A DNA stretch of 25,405 nucleotides from JAJPXC01 sp964562375 (lineage in GTDB: Bacteria; Bacteroidota; Bacteroidia; Bacteroidales; Muribaculaceae), in assembly GCA_964562375.1 (NCBI GenBank), contig CAZLSW010000047.1:1-25405 (forward strand), read 5' to 3'. The notes under the pieces are model-generated. The model saw only the letters and a program-made list of their open reading frames with translations. It was not told where the DNA came from and made no database searches. Below, piece by piece: positions 7,507 through 19,700 of the stretch (position 1 is the stretch's first letter; each line of letters begins with the position of its first letter). Made by a program: the position numbers and the translations under genes.

Positions 7507-9125
7507 GGCAGGTCAACAGCTATTATTTTACGATTATGGTCGAGGCGGCGGAGTAGGGGAAAGTGGTAGATCCAAAGCGTGTCGCCCATATTGGGGAGAC
7601 ATTCCTCGATGACGGGGTGAGGCGAGCGCGTGATGCCCGCGCGACCGCTGAAATAGTTCATCACTCGATACAAGGGGTTGGTGTTCCAGGAGTCGGCCGC
7701 GTAGGTGAGAATCAGATGTCCATAAGGGAGACGTTTTCGGCTCACGCAATAACGATTGACAAGCATCACGTCGGCTGTGCCCGCTAAGGGTTCCCAGCCA
7801 CCCTTCTTCATGCATGTGGGCAGAGCTCTGACGTTCCCGGAATGGGCTTCGTCACCTATAAAATCGAGGTCGAACGAGGAGCACGACGACATAGGGATAT
7901 CCAGGGTCCACCAGGGTATTTCCTGAAGCGGGATCATGTCGTGGTACACGATATTGTTGGGCGAGTGCATGGCTAAGTCGCGCACAATGAGTGTCTCCTG
8001 GGAGTAACGGTGTTGCACCATTGCCACCGAGGCCACCGACACGGCCAACGCCGCGAATGTCACAATGGCCAAAGCCAAATGCCGCTTGCGCCACCACGGG
8101 AAAAGGCACCACAACGTGCGGAAGAAAGGCATCGTGCCGAACAGCGTGGAAAACCACAACACCCGTCCTCGCCCCCATATCCAGTAGGCCAGGGCCAGCG
8201 AAAGGGCCATGACCACAATGCACACCATATTCTCCCGTATCCAGGGCCAAACGTGTTGCCATCCCCTCTTCCACGCCACCATTAACATGGCCAACAATGT
8301 AAGATATAACCCGTAACTCTCGAGCGAGATATGGACAATCAGGTAACGCACGTCGCCGTGCTCCACCTCGTAACTTTGGTCAATGCGGTACATCGTGCCG
8401 GGAGAGAAGAGGAACGCCAAGGCCATCGCCGTCAGCAGTAGCCACTGCCCACGGTAAATCCAGGGGCGTGGCCCCCAAAATTGGCGGGAGAGAAGCAATC
8501 CTGCCGACAGCGGTAATGCCACGCCCTCGTGGCTGCAGCCCGCGAGTAACGCCACCACCCACGGCACCCAAGCCCAGCGGCCCCGCAAAGGCTCATGTTG
8601 CCATAGCAGCACCATCGTCAAGGCGAGCGCCGAGGGCACAAAATAGTTGAAACCGTAAGCGCTCGCGGCCATGCTGTCGTTCAACGGCAGAACAATCCAC
8701 AGGGTGAGCCACAGCACCGCTACAAATCCAGGCGCACGCCACACCGCCCGCCCTCCGGCGCAGCATGCCCCCAGCATAAACACGCACGCCAGCGCAAGGC
8801 CCAAAAGTGTGCGTGTGAGCCATCCGGGCAATAGGTTGGAAAGCGTCAGCAAGTGGTTGCCAAGGCGTGCCGGTGTGTAAAGATGATGGTTGGCGATCGC
8901 TTGGAACGCATCGCCAAGTGTCTCTATTCGTGGGCCTTGACACGTCCAAAATCCAAGTGGGGATTCGGGGATAAATTGGTAGGTGCGGTCGTCTAAGCTG
9001 GGTACGCACGCCAGTCGCCAAGCCACTAAGCCGACGATTAGCAATACCCACATGATTTCAACATACCGAGTGCTACCCCAGGCGGCGCTCGCATTGCTTT
9101 GCGTTTGTGGTGCTACTTGATTCAT
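7503..9125 (-). CDS. Polytopic membrane protein, GT-C/DUF6056-like (second of triad)
   Basis: A 540-residue multi-pass protein closely related to the product of 9122-10756. Shared landmarks are CVPSLDDRTY (DD at 45-46), the HHLYTPARLGNHL segment, AWLTR/GWLTRTLLGL, ADVM..NRY in the soluble C-terminal domain and the tail RRLDHNRKI.AVDLP. The gene starts inside the upstream stop (ATGA at 9122-9125) and its own stop overlaps the next ATG, so the three genes are one coupled operon. The similarity to its neighbour extends to the DNA at the two 3' ends, pointing to recent tandem duplication. GT-C-like function is inferred from the topology and the acidic first loop only; no experimentally known relative is recognised. 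Confidence 0.75.
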   Translation of the reverse strand: MNQVAPQTQSNASAAWGSTRYVEIMWVLLIVGLVAWRLACVPSLDDRTYQFIPESPLGFWTCQGPRIETLGDAFQAIANHHLYTPARLGNHLLTLSNLLPGWLTRTLLGLALACVFMLGACCAGGRAVWRAPGFVAVLWLTLWIVLPLNDSMAASAYGFNYFVPSALALTMVLLWQHEPLRGRWAWVPWVVALLAGCSHEGVALPLSAGLLLSRQFWGPRPWIYRGQWLLLTAMALAFLFSPGTMYRIDQSYEVEHGDVRYLIVHISLESYGLYLTLLAMLMVAWKRGWQHVWPWIRENMVCIVVMALSLALAYWIWGRGRVLWFSTLFGTMPFFRTLWCLFPWWRKRHLALAIVTFAALAVSVASVAMVQHRYSQETLIVRDLAMHSPNNIVYHDMIPLQEIPWWTLDIPMSSCSSFDLDFIGDEAHSGNVRALPTCMKKGGWEPLAGTADVMLVNRYCVSRKRLPYGHLILTYAADSWNTNPLYRVMNYFSGRAGITRSPHPVIEECLPNMGDTLWIYHFPLLRRLDHNRKIIAVDLP

Positions 9126-10756
9126 GGCAGGTCAACAGCTGTTATTTTACGATTGTGATCAAGACGGCGCGCTCCCGGAAGCCAATATAGCCACACGGTG
9201 TCACTGCCCACAGCCACCGCCTCTTCCCTCATCGGCGCGTCAAGCTTGTAATACTCGTTACGCCCTGAGAGATAGTTGATTAGGCGATAGATGGGATTGG
9301 TCGACGAATCATCGGGGCCGAATGTAACCACCAAGTGGCTTTCCGGCAAGCGTTCGCTACGAATTAGGTAACGGTTGGACACCATCACATCGGCAGTGCC
9401 GGGGGCTGGATTCCATTCACCGCACTCCATGCACTGGGGGAGTACTCTCACCTTGCCAGTACCGGCCTCATAGCCAAGAAAGTCGAGATCGTAGGAGGAC
9501 GTGGACGAGTGAGGGATGCTCAAGGCGTACCAGGGAATTTCGTAAAGCGGTATCAAGTCGTGATACACCACATTCGTCGGGGCCGCGTGGGCCAATCGGC
9601 CCAGTTTCAAAGTCTCCGCCGAGTAGCGCGCCTGCACCGCCGCTACCGACACTATCGATGACATCAACGCTACCATAGCCACCACGGCCAGGGCCAATTT
9701 TCGCGTCCTCCACCACGGAAATACCTCCCATAACGTGCTGAACAACAGCACTGCGCCAAATAACGTGCAATACCACATCACGCGGCCGCGGCCTCCCACC
9801 CACACCGTCAAGGCCAGTGCCAGCACCGTAGCCACCATCCACACCACGTTGCGCCGTCCCCAGGCCCCCACATGCCTCCACCCGCGTCGCCACGCCACAA
9901 GCAACAACGCGAATATGCCCATATACAGGCCATAGCTCTCAAGCGCAATATTGACCACGACATATTGCGTGAGGCTGTCGGTGCCTAATGGCGTATAGCC
10001 GATACGGGTTGTCATGCCAGGCGAGAACAGGAACGCGAAAGCCATCGCCAGCAACAGCAACCACTGCCCGCGATACCACCAGCGACGCTTGCCCCAAAAT
10101 TGCGGCGTGAAAAACAACCCACCCGCCAGAGGAAGCGACATCGCCTCGTGGCCGCTTCCCGTAAGTGCCGCAACCACCCAAGGCAACCATGCCCAATGGC
10201 CTCCCAGTGGCTCTCGCCGCCATAACAGCACCATCACCAATGCCAGTGCCCCGGGCACGAAATAATTGAATGCGTAATCGCTCGCCGCCATGCCGTCCTG
10301 TAGCGGCAACGTTACCCACAACGTAAGCCACAGCACCGCAACGAATCCAGGAGCCTGCCATGCTCGGCGCCCCGCGGCAGCCCAAGCTGCCAGCATAAAC
10401 ACGCATGCCAAGCACAATCCCAGCAGCGTGCGCGTCAGCCAAGCCGGAACGAGATTGGACAACGTTTGCAAGTGGTTGCCAAGGCGCGCCGGAGTGTAAA
10501 GATGATGCTTGCCGATAGCCGTCATCGCGTCGCCAAGCGTCTCTATCTTTGGCCCTTGGATCCACCAGAAACCATCGGTCGACTCCGGGATATTGCAATA
10601 AGTGCGATCATCCAAGCAGGGAACGCACTGCAGCTGCCAGGCCACCATCCCGGCCGCCAGCAACGCCCACATCACCGCCACCCATGTCAGGCAGGAAGTC
10701 CCGCCGTGCCGGCGAGACAGCTCCGATGCTTTCAACTCGTCTACCGTTTTTCCCAT
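9122..10756 (-). CDS. Polytopic membrane protein, GT-C/DUF6056-like (first of triad)
   Basis: A 544-residue protein with a TM helix at about 24-42, CVPCLDDRTY (DD at 49-50), HHLYTPARLGNHLQTLSNL in the first large loop, about ten hydrophobic segments to about residue 370, and a soluble C-terminal domain ending RRLDHNRKITAVDLP. The start at 10756 gives an N-terminus of the same length as its paralogue; a later ATG at residue 29 would cut into the first TM helix. The ATG is only 6 bp past the T tract of an intrinsic terminator (10763-10795), so an ordinary promoter cannot lie between them. It leads the three-gene operon. Family call (DUF6056 or GT-C-like) is tentative. Confidence 0.75.
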   Translation of the reverse strand: MGKTVDELKASELSRRHGGTSCLTWVAVMWALLAAGMVAWQLQCVPCLDDRTYCNIPESTDGFWWIQGPKIETLGDAMTAIGKHHLYTPARLGNHLQTLSNLVPAWLTRTLLGLCLACVFMLAAWAAAGRRAWQAPGFVAVLWLTLWVTLPLQDGMAASDYAFNYFVPGALALVMVLLWRREPLGGHWAWLPWVVAALTGSGHEAMSLPLAGGLFFTPQFWGKRRWWYRGQWLLLLAMAFAFLFSPGMTTRIGYTPLGTDSLTQYVVVNIALESYGLYMGIFALLLVAWRRGWRHVGAWGRRNVVWMVATVLALALTVWVGGRGRVMWYCTLFGAVLLFSTLWEVFPWWRTRKLALAVVAMVALMSSIVSVAAVQARYSAETLKLGRLAHAAPTNVVYHDLIPLYEIPWYALSIPHSSTSSYDLDFLGYEAGTGKVRVLPQCMECGEWNPAPGTADVMVSNRYLIRSERLPESHLVVTFGPDDSSTNPIYRLINYLSGRNEYYKLDAPMREEAVAVGSDTVWLYWLPGARRLDHNRKITAVDLP

Positions 10757-10762
10757 TTAATG

Positions 10763-10795
10763 AAAAAAGCTGGCCGCCGATGGGGCGGACAGCTT
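10763..10795 (-). terminator. Intrinsic terminator after the lipoprotein gene, abutting the membrane operon
   Basis: AAGCTG-g-CCGCC (10767-10778) pairs with GGCGG-a-CAGCTT (10784-10795): 11 pairs with one G/A mismatch and a 5-nt loop. On the minus strand the stem is followed by TTTTTTC (10762-10768). It lies 39 bp after the lipoprotein stop and ends 6 bp before the ATG at 10756, so it may act as an attenuator for the triad. Confidence 0.8.
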
Positions 10796-10834
10796 TATCT
10801 CGTTTTTAGTAGGTGTTGTGCCTAATGCCACTGA

Positions 10835-11035
10835 TTACTCAGCAACAGCGGGAGCCTCCTCAACAACAACTGCGGTGTCAGCAGCTGCGCTATCGGGGGT
10901 AGCAACCTCCTCCTCAACTACAGCAACCTCCTCAACAGCGGCGGTGTCGGTAGCCTCGGCAGCCTTATCGGAGCTACCGCAGGAGAACAAAGATACGCTA
11001 AAAACAACAGCGAGTAACAAAACTAACTTTTTCAT
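10835..11035 (-). CDS. Small acidic low-complexity lipoprotein
   Basis: A 66-residue precursor. MKK, a hydrophobic stretch and the lipobox LFSC give lipidation at C19, so it should be exported and membrane-anchored. The mature 48 residues begin CGSSDK and then consist almost entirely of A, V, E, T, D, S and P, with no basic residue after K24 and no aromatic residue. It is strongly anionic, with repeated VEE and DTA words. No enzymatic domain is possible. Short A/V/E-rich lipoproteins of this type are familiar from Bacteroidales, but I know no assigned function. Expression should be good: a textbook promoter lies at 11087-11117, leaving a leader of about 45 nt that is A/T rich, and a terminator follows the gene. 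Confidence 0.8.
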   Translation of the reverse strand: MKKLVLLLAVVFSVSLFSCGSSDKAAEATDTAAVEEVAVVEEEVATPDSAAADTAVVVEEAPAVAE

Positions 11036-11086
11036 TTTCTTTTTAATTAAAAATAAAACAATATTTCTTTTGCTTCAAAAACGCCA

Positions 11087-11117
11087 CAAAGGTAAGGCTT
11101 TTTTTTCAACCACCAAA
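11087..11117 (-). promoter_or_regulatory. Bacteroidetes-type promoter of the lipoprotein gene
   Basis: On the minus strand TTTG (11114-11117), 19-bp spacer, TACCTTTG (11087-11094): an exact match to the -33/-7 consensus described for Bacteroides. The AT-rich leader to the ATG at 11035 contains TTTTTAATTAAAAAG, typical of Bacteroidetes leaders without a Shine-Dalgarno sequence. Confidence 0.8.
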
Positions 11118-11184
11118 TATTTTTTGCGATTTTTTCACTTTTCACCAAAAAAACCCCCTCCAATTCCCCTACTCCTCCTATTCT

Positions 11185-11341
11185 CGATTACACGATTACA
11201 CGATTACACGATTACACGAATGCACGACACGCCTCCCCCGCGACGGCATCCACCCGCAGCCTCCCCCGCAGCCTCTCCCGCAGCAGCCTCCACCTGCGGT
11301 AGCCTGTCGTGCATTCGTGCATTCGTTTACTCGTGTATTCG
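11185..11341. repeat. Octamer array 1: hairpin downstream of the four-helix-bundle gene
   Basis: This fills most of the 316-bp gap 11036-11351. The left arm (plus strand) is CGATTACA four times (11185-11216), then CGAATGCA and CGACA (11217-11229). The right arm (minus strand, outer to inner) is CGAATACA, CGAGTAAA, CGAATGCA, CGAATGCA, CGACAGGC (11302-11341). The inner 13 bp CGAATGCACGACA (11217-11229) pair perfectly with 11305-11317; outer octamers stay in register with mismatches. The 75-nt loop is C-rich with repeated CCGCAGCCTC words. The right arm ends 10 bp after the gene's stop codon, so the hairpin would be in its 3' UTR. Confidence 0.85.
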
Positions 11342-11351
11342 ATAATCCTCT

Positions 11352-12095
11352 TTAATTGATATTCATCGAGCCATTGCATTCAGGATATCCTGTACAGCTC
11401 CAAAAAGGCTTTCCAGCTCGAGCCCCTCGCTTAGCGTTGCGGATAATCATTGGTCGGCCGCATTTGGGGCATTTTGGACCGTCAACCGCATTCTCCGTCA
11501 AATGCTCGATTCGAGTGGCGGAAAGGTTCTCAGTGAAGCCTCCCTTTTGCGTGAAATCTTCCAGTTGCTTCGACATCATCTTTTGGAGCATGGAGATGCA
11601 TCGGTTGATGAGAGCCATGTTAGCGTTAACGGCCACGTCCAGGTGCGGGTTGCACAAGGCGGCTTCAAATCGTTTGAATTGTTTTTTCACATGGAGCCAA
11701 GCGTCTACTTCAATATCAGCCCCGTATTGAGCCCTTTCAAGAGAGATCGACGCCAGTTTTTTAGCCTCCGGGGATTCTTTTGGCCAAGGTTGAATATTGT
11801 TGGCGAGGGAAAAACTGAAGAAATCGGCCAGTAGCTCCGAGAGGCTGGCGCGAGCCACATCGGTAAGCTTCATCTCGGTTTCTTTGGACGTCTGTCGACG
11901 GGAGGAGCCCTCGGCGATATTCGCGACAGCCGAGCGCGCGGCCATCGTCATCTGGTCGTACATTCGATGGCAAGGATCGATTTCGGGGGTTAACCTCGTG
12001 GTGCAGAAATGGATTGTGGATTGCTGGATGATATTGGCCATTACCCAAGCGTCAAGGTAATAATAGCCTTTTATCGATTTAAATTTCACGTTCAT
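11352..12095 (-). CDS. Four-helix-bundle suffix-domain protein with C4 zinc ribbon
   Basis: A 247-residue protein. The N-terminal part (about 8-180) follows the pattern of the four-helix-bundle family related to 23S rRNA intervening-sequence proteins: GYYYLDAWVMANII, DQMTMAARSAVANIAEG (47-63), TSKETEMKLTDVARASLSELL (69-89). The C-terminus carries CPKCGRPM (209-216) and FWSCTGYPEC (231-240), so C209, C212, C234 and C240 form a topoisomerase-I-type C4 zinc ribbon, a single-strand nucleic-acid-binding module. I recall this architecture as the four helix bundle suffix domain family. Relatives of the bundle include Avd of diversity-generating retroelements, which binds nucleic acid. Its cellular role is unknown. 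The gene has its own promoter (12124-12154) and is bracketed by two octamer-repeat hairpins, which suggests gene and repeats are one functional or selfish unit; that is inference. Confidence 0.85.
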   Translation of the reverse strand: MNVKFKSIKGYYYLDAWVMANIIQQSTIHFCTTRLTPEIDPCHRMYDQMTMAARSAVANIAEGSSRRQTSKETEMKLTDVARASLSELLADFFSFSLANNIQPWPKESPEAKKLASISLERAQYGADIEVDAWLHVKKQFKRFEAALCNPHLDVAVNANMALINRCISMLQKMMSKQLEDFTQKGGFTENLSATRIEHLTENAVDGPKCPKCGRPMIIRNAKRGARAGKPFWSCTGYPECNGSMNIN

Positions 12096-12123
12096 GGGAT
12101 TAGCTGCTTTATAAGATTTGCTT

Positions 12124-12154
12124 CAAAGATAAGGGATTTCTTTGGATGGGGAAA
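12124..12154 (-). promoter_or_regulatory. Promoter of the four-helix-bundle gene
   Basis: On the minus strand TATCTTTG (12124-12131) matches the -7 consensus TAnnTTTG. TTTC (12151-12154) sits 19 bp upstream as a one-mismatch -33 box. The leader to the ATG at 12095 is about 20-25 nt. Confidence 0.65.
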
Positions 12155-12182
12155 GGAATTTCTGGAATTTCTAGAAATTTCT
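12155..12182 (-). promoter_or_regulatory. Triple AGAAATTCC-type repeat next to the -33 box (candidate operator)
   Basis: The minus strand reads AGAAATTTCT, AGAAATTCC, AGAAATTCC in immediate succession. It contains a perfect 14-bp palindrome (12166-12179) and directly abuts the -33 box of the four-helix-bundle promoter. It may be an operator, possibly autoregulatory; the binding protein is unknown. Confidence 0.45.
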
Positions 12183-12212
12183 TGGATTTTTGCTCGATTT
12201 TTCCCGCTTACA

Positions 12213-12317
12213 CGAATAATCGATTCTTCGAATGCACGAATGCACGAGTGAACGAGTGCACGACAGCCCCCGCGACAGCCTGTCGTGCATTCGTGCATTC
12301 GTTCACTCGTGTATTCG
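12213..12317. repeat. Octamer array 2: hairpin upstream of the four-helix-bundle gene
   Basis: The left arm (plus strand) reads CGAATAAT, CGATTCTT, CGAATGCA, CGAATGCA, CGAGTGAA, CGAGTGCA, CGACAGCC (12213-12268). The right arm (minus strand, outer to inner) reads CGAATACA, CGAGTGAA, CGAATGCA, CGAATGCA, CGACAGGC (12278-12317). The inner 14 bp (12253-12266 with 12280-12293) pair with one mismatch around a 13-nt loop, and further octamers continue in register. The right arm matches that of array 1 at 39 of 40 positions, same orientation, 976 bp apart. It lies between the gene's promoter and the rpoC terminator, in a 313-bp gap (12096-12408). Confidence 0.85.
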
Positions 12318-12350
12318 AGAAAAAATCTTGTGAAATAATCGCCGGGGAGA

Positions 12351-12388
12351 TAGAGAAAAGGGGCGCGGCCTGGTGGTCGCGCCCCTTT
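12351..12388 (-). terminator. Intrinsic terminator of the rpoBC operon
   Basis: AAAGGGGCGCG (12357-12367) pairs perfectly with CGCGCCCCTTT (12378-12388) around a 10-nt loop. On the minus strand the stem runs into TTTTCTCT. It lies 20 bp past the rpoC stop. Confidence 0.85.
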
Positions 12389-12408
12389 AGGTATTGGGTG
12401 GGGATGAA

Positions 12409-16740
<4,332 letters not shown>

Positions 16741-16792
16741 ATATGTAGTATTCGCGTTTTAGTCGATTATAAATGGGTAAATTGCTCAGGCG

Positions 16793-19700
16793 TTACTGCT
16801 CGAGGTTGATGCTGAGGCCGAGGCCGCGCAACTCGTGGAGCAGCACGTTCAGCGACTCGGGGATACCGGCCGGGGGCATGGGGTCGCCCTTGACGATAGC
16901 CTCGTAGGCCTTGCTGCGGCCGGTGACGTCGTCACTCTTGATGGTCAAGATCTCCTGCAGGATGTGGCTGGCGCCGAATGCCTCGAGCGCCCACACCTCC
17001 ATCTCACCGAAGCGCTGGCCGCCGAACTGTGCCTTACCGCCCAGGGGTTGCTGGGTGATCAAGGAGTACGGGCCGATGGAGCGCGCGTGCATCTTGTCCT
17101 CAACCATGTGACCCAGCTTAAGCATGTAAATCACGCCCACGGTAGCGGGCTGGTCGAAGCGCTCGCCGGTGCCACCGTCGTAGAGGTAGGTCTTGCCGTA
17201 GCGGGGCAAGCCGGCCTTGTCGGTCCACTCGTTGAGGTCGTCGAGGGTGGCGCCGTCGAAGATGGGGGTGGCGAATTTCTCGCCCAGCTCGCGGCCGGCC
17301 CATCCGAGCACGGTCTCGAAAATCTGTCCCAGGTTCATTCGGGAAGGCACGCCCAGAGGGTTCAACACGATGTCGACGGGAGTACCGTCGGCCAAGAACG
17401 GCATATCCTCCTGGCGCACGATGCGCGACACGATACCCTTGTTACCGTGACGGCCGGCCATCTTGTCACCAACGGAGATTTTGCGCTTCTTGGCGATGTA
17501 CACCTTGGCCATCTGCATGATGCCCGAGGGAAGCTCGTCGCCGATGGAGATGTCGAATTTCTTGCGACGCAGCTCGGCGTCGATCTCCTTCGACTTGCGC
17601 AGGTAGTTGACGATGGTGGCGCGGATGAGCTGGTTGGTGTGTTCATCGTCGGTCCACTTGCTCAGGTTCAAGGTATCGTAATCGATGTCCTTGAGCACGG
17701 CGGCCGAGAATTTGGCGCCCTTGGGGATGATGTCCGAGCCGAGGAAGTCCTTTACGCCTTCGCTCTTGCGGTCGGCGGTGAGGGTCATGAGTTTCTCCAC
17801 CAGGATGTCCTTGAGTGCCGAGAGTTTCTCCTCGTATTCCTCGTCGAGCTTGGGGAGCTGGGCCGAGGTCGAGCGCGTCTTTTTCTTCTTGGCGGCCTTG
17901 GAAAAGAGGTTGGTGCCGATCACCACGCCCTTCAACGATGGGGAAGCCTTGAGCGAGGCGTCCTTAACGTCGCCGGCCTTGTCGCCGAAGATGGCGCGGA
18001 GCAGCTTCTCCTCGGGGGTGGGGTCGCTCTCGCCCTTAGGCGTGATCTTGCCGATCATGATGTCGCCAGGAACGACGTGAGCGCCGATGCGGATGATGCC
18101 GCGATCGTCGAGGTCCTTGGTGGCGTCCTCGCTCACGTTGGGGATATCCGATGTAAGCTCCTCCATGCCGCGTTTGGTCTCGCGCACCTCCAGAGCGTAC
18201 TCGTCGACGTGTACCGAGGTCAATATGTCCTCGCGCACGACGCGCTCATTGAGCACGATAGCGTCCTCATAGTTGTAACCTTTCCAGGGCATGAACGCCA
18301 CCTTGAGATTGCGGCCAAGGGCAAGCTCGCCGTTCTCGGTGGAGTAGCCCTCGGTGAGAATCTCGCCGCCCTTTACGCGCTGGCCCTTCTCGCAGATGGG
18401 GCGCAGGTCGATGGTGGTCGACTGGTTGGTCTTGCGGAACTTGGGGATATGGTATTCCTTGACTGCGTCCTCAAAGGCCACAAACTCCTCGTCGGGGGTG
18501 CGGTCGTAGCGGATGCGTATCACGGTGGAATCAACATATTCAATCACGCCTGGGCCCTCGGCGGTAATCTGGGTGCGGGAGTCGCGGATCAGCTGACCCT
18601 CGAGACCGGTACCCACGATGGGGCTCTCGGAACGCATCAGGGGCACTGCCTGGCGCATCATGTTCGATCCCATCAGGGCGCGGTTGGCGTCGTCGTGCTC
18701 CAAGAACGGGATCAACGATGCGGCGATCGACGCGATCTGGGTGGGCGACACGTCCATCAGCTCCACTTGCGATGGGGGCACGATGGGGAAGTCGGCGTCC
18801 AAGCGTGCTTTCACCTTGTCGCGGATGAAAGTGCCGTCGTCGTTAAGCGGAGCGTTTCCCTGGGCGATTACCTTGCCCTCCTCGATCTCAGCGGCCAGGT
18901 AGATTACCTCGTCGTTGTTGAGGTTCACCTTGGAGTTCTCCACCTTTCGGTAGGGGGTCTCGATGAAGCCCAGGTCGTTGATCTTGGCGTAGACGCAAAG
19001 CGAGGAGATCAGGCCGATGTTGGGGCCCTCAGGGGTCTCGATCGGGCAGAGACGTCCGTAGTGGGTGTAGTGCACGTCACGCACCTCGAAGCCGGCGCGC
19101 TCGCGGCTCAGGCCGCCAGGGCCGAGGGCCGACATACGACGCTTGTGGGTCATCTCGGCCAGAGGGTTGGTCTGGTCCATGAACTGCGACAGGGCGTTGG
19201 TGCCGAAGAAGGTGTTGATCACCGACGATATGGTCTTGGCGTTGATCAGGTCGATGGGGGTGAACACCTCGTTGTCGCGCACGTTCATGCGCTCACGGAT
19301 GGTGCGCGACATGCGTGCGAGGCCTACACCGAACTGGTTGTAGAGCTGCTCGCCGACGGTGCGCACGCGGCGGTTGGACAAGTGGTCGATATCGTCGACG
19401 TCGGTCTTGGAGTTGATCAGCTCGATGAGGTACTTGATGATGGCGATGATATCCTCCTTGGTGAGGACCTTGACGTCCATCGAGGTGCCCAGGCCGAGCT
19501 TTTTGTTGATACGGTAGCGGCCCACCTCGCCCAGGTCGTAGCGCTTCTCCGAGAAGAAGAGGTTGGTGATCACCTCGCGGGCTGAAGCGTCGTCTGGCGG
19601 CTCGGCGTTGCGCAGCTGCCGGTAGATATATTGGATGGCCTCCTTTTCGGAGTTGGAGGTGTCTTTTTGCAGGGTGTTGAAGATGATGGAATAGTCGCTG

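Noticed and set aside
10818..11345. 175-codon plus-strand frame opposite the lipoprotein
   Set aside because: Ser/Thr/Ala low-complexity translation is the antisense of the acidic lipoprotein and then runs through repeats; no promoter or family match.
11185..12317. Octamer arrays read as a CRISPR array
   Set aside because: Units are 8 bp with no spacers of uniform length, no 25-40-bp repeat and no cas genes nearby.
11185..12317. Diversity-generating retroelement (four-helix bundle taken as Avd)
   Set aside because: There is no reverse transcriptase, no template/variable repeat pair with adenine substitutions and no C-type lectin target. The protein also has a zinc ribbon that Avd lacks.
16835..19585. 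916-codon open frame on the plus strand across rpoB, and similar long plus-strand frames over rpoC, tuf, parE and the S41 gene
   Set aside because: They are exact antisense shadows of highly conserved genes in GC-rich codon usage, with His/Val/Leu/Gly-rich nonsense translations.
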